Shown in pieces: positions 1 through 7,252 of a stretch of 14,131 nucleotides of DNA. A program made the position numbers and the translations under genes. The stretch's first letter is position 1, and each line of letters opens with the position of its first letter. This stretch comes from Linderina pennispora (taxonomy: Eukaryota > Kickxellomycota > Kickxellomycetes > Kickxellales > Kickxellaceae), in assembly GCF_002104995.1 (NCBI RefSeq), contig NW_024468463.1:1-14131 (forward strand), read 5' to 3'. The notes below the pieces were generated by a model. The model had not been told where the DNA came from. It saw only the letters and a list, made by a program, of their open reading frames with translations, and did no database searches.

Positions 1-96
1 CATATCCAGATCCACTATGATACCTGGTTCGCTAGGTCTACTATGTCTTGGGCAGCCCCCCCTCTACTTTTCGTTTCACTCAGCCCATTCCTCACT
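1..96. repeat. Direct repeat, left copy
   Basis: This stretch recurs in the same orientation at 1435-1528. By eye the copies differ by three single-base transitions and by the length of a C run (seven C here, five in the other copy). Similarity stops sharply after the shared CTCACT. The left copy may continue beyond the window edge. The copies are 1.43 kb apart and bracket the membrane-protein gene, which suggests a tandem segmental duplication or the ends of an inserted unit. Confidence 0.9.
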
Positions 97-406
97 GTTG
101 GAAGGTCACAAGTTTCAGCGAGTGGTTTGGGCTGAGTCAGCCAGACAATTGTTGTATTGAATAAGGAATGGGCTGTAAGCAGCCAGAAAAAAGAAAGAAC
201 TACGAATAAGAAGAGAAAGTAGCTATAAGAAAGAAATCAAGAGTGGAGAAGAGAGAGATCCCAAAGGAGGATCGGACCCATGGTTGTGATGACACATGGA
301 TCCGATGAGGAAAGAAAAATTGTAGAAACTCGGATAATCATAAATTCTGATAACTAACAGCGTTCACCAAAGAGGGTAATGAAAGACCGCGTTGTTTATA
401 CCGTAG
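97..406. other. Intergenic, no gene seen
   Basis: This is purine-rich, A/G-biased sequence with no convincing ORF. The only structure I see is an imperfect inverted repeat: 12-base arms at 271-282 and 295-306 with one mismatch around a 12-base loop. It probably holds the 3' end of the minus-strand membrane-protein gene, although I see no clear AATAAA on that strand. Confidence 0.5.
271..306. repeat. Short imperfect inverted repeat
   Basis: The arms at 271-282 and 295-306 are complementary in 11 of 12 positions around a 12-base loop. It lies about 100 bases beyond the stop codon of the minus-strand membrane-protein gene. It could be a chance hairpin or part of the 3' untranslated region. Confidence 0.5.
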
Positions 407-1189
407 TTAGACTTGCTTGTGGGCTTGAGCGGGTACCTTCTCATTCGCAAACTCTGCTTTGTTCTCGCCCACGCTACCTTCTGCCGAAAATTCTTTTGCA
501 ATGCGCTTCTGGGTAATTTTATAATACATATAGATAATGAGCCCCAAAATAACTAGCTCAACAAAAGAAGCTGCAATAGCACTATAGATACCGAACCCCT
601 CATCCAACCCCTTATCTGCAACTGGAAATACCAACGACACTGCAAGCAAAAGCCCGGTACCAAATGGTCCAGATGCTTCACCAAAGTCTAACCCCCTGAG
701 ACAGATATGACGGAGGACTTTGCTTTTGATATTTTCTTCAATAGCCTGTCGGTGGGAACAGTATGCCTTTACATCCAGAGAAATGGCATTGTCCCCGATA
801 ACCAACCAGAAGATAGGGTTCATGAATGCTAAAAAAAGCGGGCGGACAAAATATGACGAACGTATGAGCGAAAGATATCCTGCTTTCGGATGGAGAATAA
901 AGTAGGAAATATAAAATACAACAACACCTGGGTAGACAAAGCGGCTGATCTTTGCCAGACGGGTAAACTGTCGTTCCTTGTCCGAGGACAGACTCAGGGT
1001 TAAAAATGCAACCACCATCGGTATCCAGCCAATATATATCAGTTGCTGGGCGACAAAGTCAACAATAGTGAACGCAGACTCGCTAAAGAAAGGCATAATA
1101 AAAGCAACAAATGTGAGGAGCGGAGCAGAAAGGTGTTTGGCAAGAAAAGTGACAACGGAAATGGTCTCATTTGTGCGATTCCCGCTCAT
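407..1189 (-). CDS. Multi-pass membrane protein, family unknown
   Basis: I do not recognise the family of this 260-residue ORF. Its composition is clearly that of a polytopic membrane protein. Hydrophobic segments lie at about residues 10-33, 38-65, 80-100, 108-132, 175-192 and 200-222, separated by charged loops (for example SSDKERQFTRLAK and SHRQAIEENIKSK). The tail is charged and hydrophilic (about residues 226-260, K/E/Q-rich) and probably cytosolic. NRT and NET near the N-terminus are possible N-glycosylation sequons. The start is the first ATG of the frame, but the ATG overlaps the stop of an upstream ORF by four bases, so a missed upstream exon or a frameshift cannot be excluded. Function is unknown; transport or sensing would be a guess. 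Confidence 0.7.
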   Translation of the reverse strand: MSGNRTNETISVVTFLAKHLSAPLLTFVAFIMPFFSESAFTIVDFVAQQLIYIGWIPMVVAFLTLSLSSDKERQFTRLAKISRFVYPGVVVFYISYFILHPKAGYLSLIRSSYFVRPLFLAFMNPIFWLVIGDNAISLDVKAYCSHRQAIEENIKSKVLRHICLRGLDFGEASGPFGTGLLLAVSLVFPVADKGLDEGFGIYSAIAASFVELVILGLIIYMYYKITQKRIAKEFSAEGSVGENKAEFANEKVPAQAHKQV

Positions 1190-1632
1190 TTCAGGTTTCC
1201 TTGATTCCCGAACATTCTAATGAGAATTCGGATATCGGTGAAGCCTTGTTTATTGCTAAACCACTTCTTACGGTGAGAATGACGCTGGACAAGTAGACTG
1301 GTGAGGTCGTTGGCGGCGTGTAGTGCCATCTGGCCTGAAGAAGTGCAAACTTTGAGAAACAGGGTCTGACATTCCAGTGCTCTGTTGCGGAGCTTGTGAG
1401 CTACCTGCTTGCACGGCCTCATCAACATCAGGCTCATGTCCAGATCCACTATGATACCTGGTTCGCTAGGTCTACTATGTCTTGGGCAGCCCCCTCTACT
1501 TTCCGTTTCACTCAGCTCATTCCTCACTACAACTCTCAGTCTCACTCCCAGCACCGTTGTAGCGTCCTCTTTGTCTATGTGGCATTCACATCGTTCTTTC
1601 CAGTGTGCGAACACTGCCGCTGGCAAAACCAC
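1186..1632 (-). CDS. Weak hypothetical ORF touching the membrane-protein gene
   Basis: This is a 148-codon ORF with no family I recognise. Its stop overlaps the ATG of the membrane-protein gene in an ATGA arrangement. In a eukaryote that does not imply an operon, but it could mean that the two are parts of one gene joined by an intron or broken by a frameshift. It contains the right copy of the ~95 bp repeat, at about residues 35-66. Its composition is basic and Cys/His-containing with no hydrophobic segment. Upstream, an AG at the end of the preceding stop codon (about 1666) could be a 3' splice site. It may simply be noncoding repeat sequence. Confidence 0.22.
   Translation of the reverse strand: MVLPAAVFAHWKERCECHIDKEDATTVLGVRLRVVVRNELSETESRGGCPRHSRPSEPGIIVDLDMSLMLMRPCKQVAHKLRNRALECQTLFLKVCTSSGQMALHAANDLTSLLVQRHSHRKKWFSNKQGFTDIRILIRMFGNQGNLK
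1435..1528. repeat. Direct repeat, right copy
   Basis: This is the second copy of the sequence at 1-96, in the same orientation with three transitions and a C run two bases shorter. It lies about 245 bases upstream (in transcription sense) of the membrane-protein start. If the unit is a tandem duplication, a paralogue of the membrane protein should lie just left of the window. Confidence 0.9.
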
Positions 1633-2298
1633 CAGGCGCTCTGAGGGGTTCTTGAAGAGGCTTTGATTCTAATTTGTGAAATTGTTTGAACATATATCTT
1701 GTTTTGTAGGGAGTGGGCCCTTCCTTTTAACAGCCCTCATGTTGGTCCATATAAATCATAGAATAAACGGTACGTGCCTAAAAGATCTCGGTCTAGATGC
1801 CTGGGAAATGTGCTAGGTAGCATGTTCTACTACTAGCAGAATTATGCATGTGCTGATGAAACCAATCTTAAATGCTCACAAAATTGTGTTGGAACCCCCA
1901 GAAGGAATCCCTGCTGCTAGTTGCCATCGGGAGATAATTAAGCAAACGCCGAGTGTGCATACTGAGCCCTTAGCTAAGCCATGCACGGCCCAGAACAAAT
2001 TTTCATCGCTCTTAGTGAGTGAGCCGCATTGGGTACTACAGAACAACCCTAGCAGCATGGTATATGATTTAGTTTTTAGTTCTAAACAATAAATCCAAAT
2101 CATCTAGGCTACATTCGTTGAAGTTGGGCAAACACTGTATCAGTGAGCATGCTAATCCTCAGAAGTAACCCTCGCATACAACGTTCAAAGCATTTATAAC
2201 CATGGTCAGGAGTCGTATAATTACGATTCACTTGTAGTTTGAGAAATGTTGATATTGGAGATGAAAGGAAGAAAAGATAATTACACGGATATTTTTGC
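1633..2298. other. Intergenic, no gene seen
   Basis: There is no ORF here with recognisable protein character. The 75-85 codon frames on both strands lack domain or membrane signatures. An AATAAA occurs on the plus strand near 2086-2091 without an assignable gene upstream. The right end must contain the 3' untranslated region of the minus-strand lysozyme gene. Confidence 0.5.
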
Positions 2299-3132
2299 TC
2301 ACGAGCAGTTGGGGTAGGCTTGGGCGTTGGTGGGAGTCTGGGCAAGCTTGACCTCGGCATTGCGGCGGCGCGTCAGGCCAGACAGAACACGGCCACCAGC
2401 CTTGTTCCACTTGGGCAGCTCGCCGGCAATGACTGTGTTCGGGTTCTCGCCAGCGTTCAGACGCTTGACCAGGTTTGATGACTTGGCTCCGCCGCAGCCA
2501 ACGTTGAACACCCACGACACCAGCGCACCCCACTGGTTCTGGTTGAGCTTGACCTTGCCGTTCAGGTAGTTGCCCAGGCAGGTGTACTTGGGTATATCGG
2601 TCTTGAGCAGAGCCTCAGCGGTGGCCTGGGTCAGCGGGAACTTGTACTTGACCTCCTTGCAGCCCTTGGTCTGGCACAGGTGGCCGTAGCCGACGGTGGG
2701 CAGACCGATGGGATCGGGAGCCGGGCTCTTGACGAAACCTTCGAACTCCTTGATCATGTTGAGCGCAGCAGCGTTGACGCTCTTGCAGTATCCGCTCGAG
2801 GAACCGCCGCCAGTAGAGCCACCGCCGCCGGTGGATCCGCCACCAGTGGAATCGCACTTCGTGGTGACGTAGCCGCTGCTGCCAGTCTTGACATAGTAGT
2901 CGGCGACATAACAGCCGTGCTGGGTCTTGTCCCAGAGGGAGTCGCCCTTGATGGTCTCGCCAGAAGTCTGGCACGAGAGAGTGACGTCGTCGCTGCTGCT
3001 GTATGAACGGACGACACCGTAGCTGGTACCGGGTCCAGAGCGGCAGTTGACACCGTCGCTCTTGATGGCGTAACCAGAAGCGAGCTGCGAAGTGGCAGCA
3101 AGAGCGAGAGCGGTGGCTGTGAAGAGCTTCAT
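2299..3132 (-). CDS. Secreted SH3b-GH24 lysozyme (muramidase)
   Basis: A 277-residue secreted enzyme expected to hydrolyse the MurNAc-GlcNAc bond of bacterial peptidoglycan. Residues 1-20 form a signal peptide (MKLFTATALALAATSQLASG). Residues about 21-93 are a bacterial-type SH3 domain with the NCRSGPGTS core and conserved cysteines. Residues 94-114 are a Gly/Ser/Thr linker. Residues about 115-277 are a GH24 (T4/P21-type) lysozyme domain. The GH24 triad spacing E-8aa-D-5aa-T is exact: E131, D140, T146, followed by VGYGH. The family's C-terminal signatures are also present (SWVFNVGCGG at 206-215, WNKAGG and RRRNAE near 242-260). The chosen ATG starts the signal peptide and lies about 95 bases after a TATA box; an in-frame ATG at 3324 lies upstream of that box. 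The gene is divergent from a CHAP gene with the same SH3b module. The enzyme class is common in phages and bacteria, so ancient horizontal transfer is likely (inference). Confidence 0.95.
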   Translation of the reverse strand: MKLFTATALALAATSQLASGYAIKSDGVNCRSGPGTSYGVVRSYSSSDDVTLSCQTSGETIKGDSLWDKTQHGCYVADYYVKTGSSGYVTTKCDSTGGGSTGGGGSTGGGSSSGYCKSVNAAALNMIKEFEGFVKSPAPDPIGLPTVGYGHLCQTKGCKEVKYKFPLTQATAEALLKTDIPKYTCLGNYLNGKVKLNQNQWGALVSWVFNVGCGGAKSSNLVKRLNAGENPNTVIAGELPKWNKAGGRVLSGLTRRRNAEVKLAQTPTNAQAYPNCS

Positions 3133-3174
3133 ATTTTCGATGTTTTGGGTGTAGTTGGAGAAGGAGTGGAAAGT

Positions 3175-3192
3175 GTTGTTGTTGTTGTTGTT
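3175..3192. repeat. (GTT)6 microsatellite in the lysozyme leader
   Basis: Six GTT units, which read (AAC)6 in the transcript, lie in the 5' untranslated leader about 45 bases before the lysozyme ATG. The region is non-coding: it lies between the TATA box and the start codon. Confidence 0.85.
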
Positions 3193-3225
3193 GATGGGTC
3201 GATGGAAGCTGGCTGCAACATATCC

Positions 3226-3234
3226 CTTATATAT
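3226..3234 (-). promoter_or_regulatory. TATA box of the lysozyme gene
   Basis: The minus strand reads ATATATAAG, about 95 bases before the lysozyme ATG. This matches the spacing of the TATA box of the divergent CHAP gene (about 77 bases). Confidence 0.75.
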
Positions 3235-3299
3235 GCAAGAAATTTCGAGATTCAAATATGAAGTGCGCAGTCCTGGTTTTACTTGTGTGGCAGAATGTC

Positions 3300-3941
3300 C
3301 TAAAATTAGCAGATGGGTGTACATGCCATCTGTTTACGGTTTGACATGTGTTGCTGAAAGGTGTAGCCACCATAGAGCAGGAATCAATGCACCACATGTA
3401 CTGCTGGTGCTAAAAATAAACGACGGTCTAGCAACCTTTGATAACCTGCTTACAACAGCCAGAACTTGTTCAAGGAACTGCCTGCTTGAGCGAGTATCTA
3501 AAAATAAATTGGCAAGCACAAATCACATAGAGCAAATTCCAGGCAAATCTCATGTAAGCGTGCATGGTTATGCAGACACATACCATCTAAAAATAGATTC
3601 ATCGCTTGGGTATTGGTGTTGTGGGGATGCTGAGCAGTTTGTATATAAGCATGCATGGATATGCTGGGTTGCATGACCTAAAAATATATCAGGAGTCGGT
3701 TGAAGTCTTCAATATCTTGACAAACAATTCTGGTACGCGTTAGCGCATTTGCCAAAAATAGATGCATTCCAATCTCTCTTGAAACTGCACTACCGTCGTA
3801 GTATTCTTATTAGCATTAATCTAGAAAATGCTGATAGAGAGATTTCTAGAATAAAGTTGCATATTGACAACAACAGATGCGTTATGTGTGCTTGGCCGCT
3901 AAACATGCTATTGCTACTTACAAGAATTTCACTAAAAATAG
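3300..3941. promoter_or_regulatory. Array of MEF2/Rlm1-type MADS-box motifs in a shared promoter
   Basis: The divergent intergenic region carries repeated CTAAAAATAG-like elements, all in one orientation. Five fit YTAWWWWTAR exactly: 3300-3309, 3410-3419, 3498-3507, 3587-3596 and 3932-3941. Two are one base off: 3678-3687 and 3752-3761. Steps between them are 110, 88, 89, 91, 74 and 180 bases, so most lie on a ~90 base phase. YTAWWWWTAR is the known site of MEF2-class MADS factors, including yeast Rlm1 of the cell-wall-integrity pathway. The site is nearly palindromic, so it could serve both the lysozyme and CHAP genes. That a MADS factor acts here is inference. Confidence 0.6.
3638..3650 (+). 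promoter_or_regulatory. Second TATA-like element inside the shared promoter
   Basis: TTTGTATATAA here is identical to the 11 bases around the functional-looking TATA box at 3965-3975. No ORF with protein character follows it before the CHAP gene. It may be a relic of promoter duplication or drive a non-coding transcript. Confidence 0.35.
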
Positions 3942-3968
3942 TTTCGTCAAGTGTAGGTTGGAGATTTG

Positions 3969-3976
3969 TATATAAA
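3969..3976 (+). promoter_or_regulatory. TATA box of the CHAP gene
   Basis: TATATAAA lies 77 bases before the CHAP ATG, followed by an A/C-rich leader without an earlier ATG. The nearest MADS-type motif ends 28 bases upstream. Confidence 0.8.
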
Positions 3977-4052
3977 CCCGCTGGATGTCCTGTTCAAACC
4001 CCATTTAAACCATATCACAACCAAAAAAAACCACAATTACATACTCTTAAAA

Positions 4053-4769
4053 ATGAAATTCGTCGCAATTGCCGCACTTCTACTCGCTACTACTTCCCAG
4101 CTCATCTGCGGCTACGCCATCAAGGGCGACACGGTCAACTGCCGCTCGGGTCCGGGAACCTCAAGCAATGTCGTGCGCACATACAAGAAGGGAGCTCAAG
4201 TGACGCTCTCGTGCCAGACGCCAGGCACAAAGGTCAACGGCAACGACCTCTGGGACAAGACGCAGCACGGCTGCTACGTGAGCGACTACTACGTCGACAC
4301 GGGCAACGGTTATGTGGCCAAGAAGTGTCCTGCGCCCAGCAAGCCAAAGCCGGACGACAAGCCGAGCACTGGCGGCGCGGGCCCGATGAAGGACGATTAC
4401 CCGTACAAGGGAAGGTGCGACATCGTCGACAAGTGGCGGTACTATTCATGCCAGTGTGTCAGCTTTGTCGCCTGGCGCATCAACTCGCGCCTGGGCATCA
4501 ACTTCCACAACCGCTACAAGGGCAAGGCATGGGGTAACGCCAACCAGTGGGACGACGCGGCGCGTGCCTCCGGCGTCACTGTGAACAACACGCCGAAGCC
4601 GGGAGCTGTGGGCCAGACGGACAGCGGCAGCAGGTACGGGCATGTGGTGTGGGTGGCCAAGGTCTCGGGCAACAGCGTCACGATTGAGGAGTACAACTAC
4701 AAGCGCCACCAGTACGGCACGCGGACTGTTCCCAAGGGCTCTTTCAAGTACATCCACCTCAAGAAGTGA
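4053..4769 (+). CDS. Secreted SH3b-CHAP peptidoglycan hydrolase
   Basis: A 238-residue secreted protein predicted to cut peptide or amide bonds of bacterial peptidoglycan (CHAP, NlpC/P60-like fold). Residues 1-20 are a signal peptide (MKFVAIAALLLATTSQLICG). Residues about 21-92 are an SH3b domain close to that of the divergent lysozyme: 55 identities over about 79 positions by hand count. Residues 93-115 are a Lys/Pro/Asp linker, and about 116-238 the CHAP domain. The catalytic Cys is C135 in SCQCVSFVAWR and the His is H197 in YGHVVWV. The third polar residue is probably E212, E213 or N215 in IEEYNY. C133 adjacent to the nucleophile could form a disulphide. The ATG follows a TATA box by 77 bases and opens the signal peptide. 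The catalytic domain resembles phage and staphylococcal amidases or endopeptidases, so horizontal origin is likely (inference). The exact bond cleaved cannot be told. Confidence 0.93.
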   Translation: MKFVAIAALLLATTSQLICGYAIKGDTVNCRSGPGTSSNVVRTYKKGAQVTLSCQTPGTKVNGNDLWDKTQHGCYVSDYYVDTGNGYVAKKCPAPSKPKPDDKPSTGGAGPMKDDYPYKGRCDIVDKWRYYSCQCVSFVAWRINSRLGINFHNRYKGKAWGNANQWDDAARASGVTVNNTPKPGAVGQTDSGSRYGHVVWVAKVSGNSVTIEEYNYKRHQYGTRTVPKGSFKYIHLKK

Positions 4770-5290
4770 GCGAGAAAGTGACAAATTAATATCGTATGTA
4801 ACATATTCCAACAAAGCGAAATACCAAATTGGCTCTAAGCAGAACGCATTGGTATGCGGATGAATGTAGCATGTCACAGCGCTCGAGACCTGTGGCCCTG
4901 GCAATATAGACTGGCTGTGTCAGTAGGGGTAAGCAAGAAGAGTTGTATATGAAACTTCTGTGTTGGACGCAGTGAGTGCCGCTAGGTTCACTTGCACAGA
5001 GCCGGATCGGTGTGGTTGGATGGTAAGCATCTGTGCTGCGAAGAAATCGTAGCTGATGTGCTGCATCGCTGCCCGCTTCCAGCGAGATGGCTGACAAAGC
5101 CAGAATACAAGTGATCAGATTTAATCTGTTTTGAATCAATGCACTCGAGCAAAGGGTCTTGGTCAGAAATTGCCGCTCCCGTGGATCACCATCTAGAGCG
5201 TGCACTCGTGCGACAGCGCTCTTCACCTTTCTCAGTCTCAGACCATCCATTTTTTTTTTTGATCCACTTATACGCACTTTCCGCTTTAGA
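4770..5290. other. Intergenic: CHAP 3' end and phosphoglucomutase promoter
   Basis: This holds the CHAP 3' untranslated region on the left and the phosphoglucomutase promoter on the right. The last 50 bases before the ATG include a run of T at about 5251-5261 and pyrimidine-rich sequence, typical of fungal housekeeping promoters without a TATA box. The long minus-strand frame crossing it has no protein signature. Confidence 0.55.
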
Positions 5291-7212
5291 ATGTCTTCTG
5301 CTGCTGAACCCATTTCGACGCTTGTTGAGCGCTGGCTGTCTCAGGACAAGGTAAGGAACTCCAGGATACACCCTGCACCTCGCCGATTCTCGTGCCTAAT
5401 ACGACCTCTTTCTACGCTTAGGATCCAAAGACGCGTGCCCAGATCCAGGCGCTCGCCGATGCCAACGACACGGAGGCCCTGGAGGCCCTGCTGCGTCACC
5501 CGATCGAGTTCGGCACAGCCGGTCTGCGCGCACGCATGGAGGCGGGGTACTCGCGGCTGAACCAGCTGACAGTGATCACGGCCTCACAGGGCCTGGCGGC
5601 ATATGTGGCCGAGAACGTCCCTGGAGCGTGTGAGCGCGGCGTGGTGGTGGGCCACGACCACCGGTACAACTCGGACGTGTTTGCGCGGCTCACGGTGCGT
5701 GCGTTCCTGGATGCTGGCTACCGCGTGTATTTCTACCCGGGCATCGGTCTGACGCCCGAGGTGCCGTTTGCGGTGAAGTTCCTGAAGGCCGCATGTGGAG
5801 TCATGGTGACGGCGTCGCACAACCCCAAGGACGACAACGGTTACAAGGTGTACTGGGAGAACGGAGCCCAGATCAAGCCGCCCCTGGACGTCGGCATCGC
5901 CCGCAGCATCCAGCAACACAGCGAGCCGCGCAACTGGAGTGTCGAGGGAGTCGAGAATGACCCAAAGGTCGACGACGTCACAGAGCGCATGATGAACGAG
6001 TACTTTAAGGCCGCTGAACACCTTGTTGCGGACCGTGCGGCTAACGCAGCCACAGAACTGCGGTATGTGTATACAGCCATGCATGGTGTCGGTGCGCCGT
6101 TTGCTGCACGTATCCTGGACACCTTTGGCCTGCCGCCGTACGTTGCGGTGCCGGAGCAGATCGCTGCTGACCCGGACTTCCCAACTGTGTCGTTCCCGAA
6201 CCCCGAAGAGAAGGGCGCGCTGGACATGGCCAAGGCCTTGGCTGACACGCAGGGCATTGAGCTGGTAGTGGCCAACGATCCCGATGCCGACCGGTTCGCG
6301 GCTGCGGAGAAGCAGGCCGACGGCACTTGGCACTCGTTCACTGGCGACCAGCTCGGGTCTATTTTTGCCGCTGCTGTGCTAGAGATGGCACGTGCTGACC
6401 AAGTGCCGACCGAGAAGCTGGCCATGGTCAACAGCACAGTGTCATCGCGCATGCTCGAGGTCATGGCGGCCAAAGAGGGGTTCAAGTACGCCGACACGCT
6501 GACTGGCTTCAAGTGGATGGCCAACGAGCTCGCGGCGCTGCAAAAGGACGGGTACTTCGTGGGTTTCGGGTACGAAGAGGCCATTGGCTACATGATCCAC
6601 GACCAGGTGCTGGACAAGGACGGTGTGACGGCCATGGGAGTGTTCGTGCAGCTGGCAGCGCGCCTGCACAAGCAGGGCCGCCGTGTCCACGACTACCTGG
6701 AGGACCAGTATGCCAAGTACGGCTTCTTTGTGTCGGGCAATTCGTATGTCATCAGCAACGATCCAAAGAAGACCACTGAGATCTTTTCGCGCATCCGCTT
6801 TGGCCCAACCCAGCCCGAATCCGGCGATGTCGAGCGCACCGAGCTTGCCCGCGCTACCGATGTCCTGCGGTACCCAAAGTCCATCGGTGGCTTCCCAGTC
6901 AGCTATATCCGCGATCTGACTGTTGGATTTGAGATGCGCGACGTCGACACCCAGGACGTCAAAATCAGTGTTGCCGAGGACCAGTTCGTCCCGACCTTCC
7001 CTGTCGACCACGGCGCCCATATGATCACCTTCGAGACCCGTAATGGCGGCCGCCTCACCATGCGCACGTCCGGCACTGAGCCCAAGCTCAAGTACTACCT
7101 GGAGGTCCGCAGCCCATCCAACGACCGCGCTGCCGCTGCACGCGACCTCGACGTCATGTCAACTGCCGTCTTGGAGGAATTGATCCAGGCCAGCAAGAAC
7201 GGCCTGCTTTAG
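5291..7212 (+). CDS. PRM15: PGM2-type phosphoglucomutase/phosphoribomutase, one intron
   Basis: Coding is join(5291..5350,5422..7212), 616 residues. It interconverts glucose-1-P and glucose-6-P, or ribose-1-P and ribose-5-P, in the cytosol. The closest named proteins are human PGM2 and yeast Prm15/Pgm3; the length fits both (about 610-622). The alpha-D-phosphohexomutase motifs are intact: phosphoserine loop TASHNP with S152, metal loop DPDADR with D306, D308 and D310, sugar loop GYEEAIGY at 403-410, and phosphate loop RTSGTEPK from R568. The HNPKDDNGYKVYW extension is typical of the PGM2 branch rather than yeast Pgm1/Pgm2. Exon 1 encodes 20 residues ending SQDK. Exon 2 resumes DPKTRAQ and restores the conserved FGTAGLRA segment. 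The third codon position is strongly GC-biased, unlike the flanking sequence. Its stop lies 40 bases from that of the convergent KSH1. The family is certain; substrate preference is not. Confidence 0.95.
5351..5421 (+). other. Spliceosomal intron in the phosphoglucomutase gene
   Basis: A 71-nt phase-0 intron begins GTAAGG and ends CTTAG after a pyrimidine tract. A CTAAT near 5396-5400 is a plausible branch site. Removing it joins two conserved coding parts in frame, whereas unspliced the first exon runs into a different frame. Confidence 0.92.
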
Positions 7213-7235
7213 TCTAGATAGTTGAACAACGCGCT

Positions 7236-7241
7236 TTTATT
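7236..7241 (-). terminator. Poly(A) signal AATAAA for KSH1
   Basis: AATAAA lies on the minus strand 11 bases past the KSH1 stop codon. It falls in the 40-base space between the two convergent stop codons, so the 3' ends of the two transcripts almost certainly overlap. Confidence 0.6.
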
Positions 7242-7252
7242 TTCCTATAAAC

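Noticed and set aside
1-1528. LTR retrotransposon between the two ~95 bp repeats
   Set aside because: The internal segment encodes a membrane protein on one strand and shows no reverse transcriptase, integrase or gag-like sequence; the repeats are short for LTRs.
3133-3324. N-terminal extension of the lysozyme to an upstream in-frame ATG
   Set aside because: The extension lies upstream of and across the TATA box and includes the (AAC)6 leader repeat. The signal peptide starts at 3132.
3155-3676. 173-codon plus-strand frame through the divergent promoter
   Set aside because: It crosses the lysozyme leader, TATA box and four MADS-type motifs, and has no protein signature. The region is better explained as a promoter.
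3966-4052. N-terminal extension of the CHAP protein by 29 codons
   Set aside because: It would need a TTG start inside the TATA box. The ATG at 4053 opens a proper signal peptide matching that of the lysozyme.
4786-5313. 175-codon minus-strand frame between CHAP and phosphoglucomutase
   Set aside because: It overlaps the phosphoglucomutase promoter and exon 1 in antisense and shows no domain, membrane or repeat pattern.
5584-6584. Long minus-strand frames of about 250 codons antisense to phosphoglucomutase
   Set aside because: These are by-products of strong GC bias at the third codon position of the phosphoglucomutase gene.
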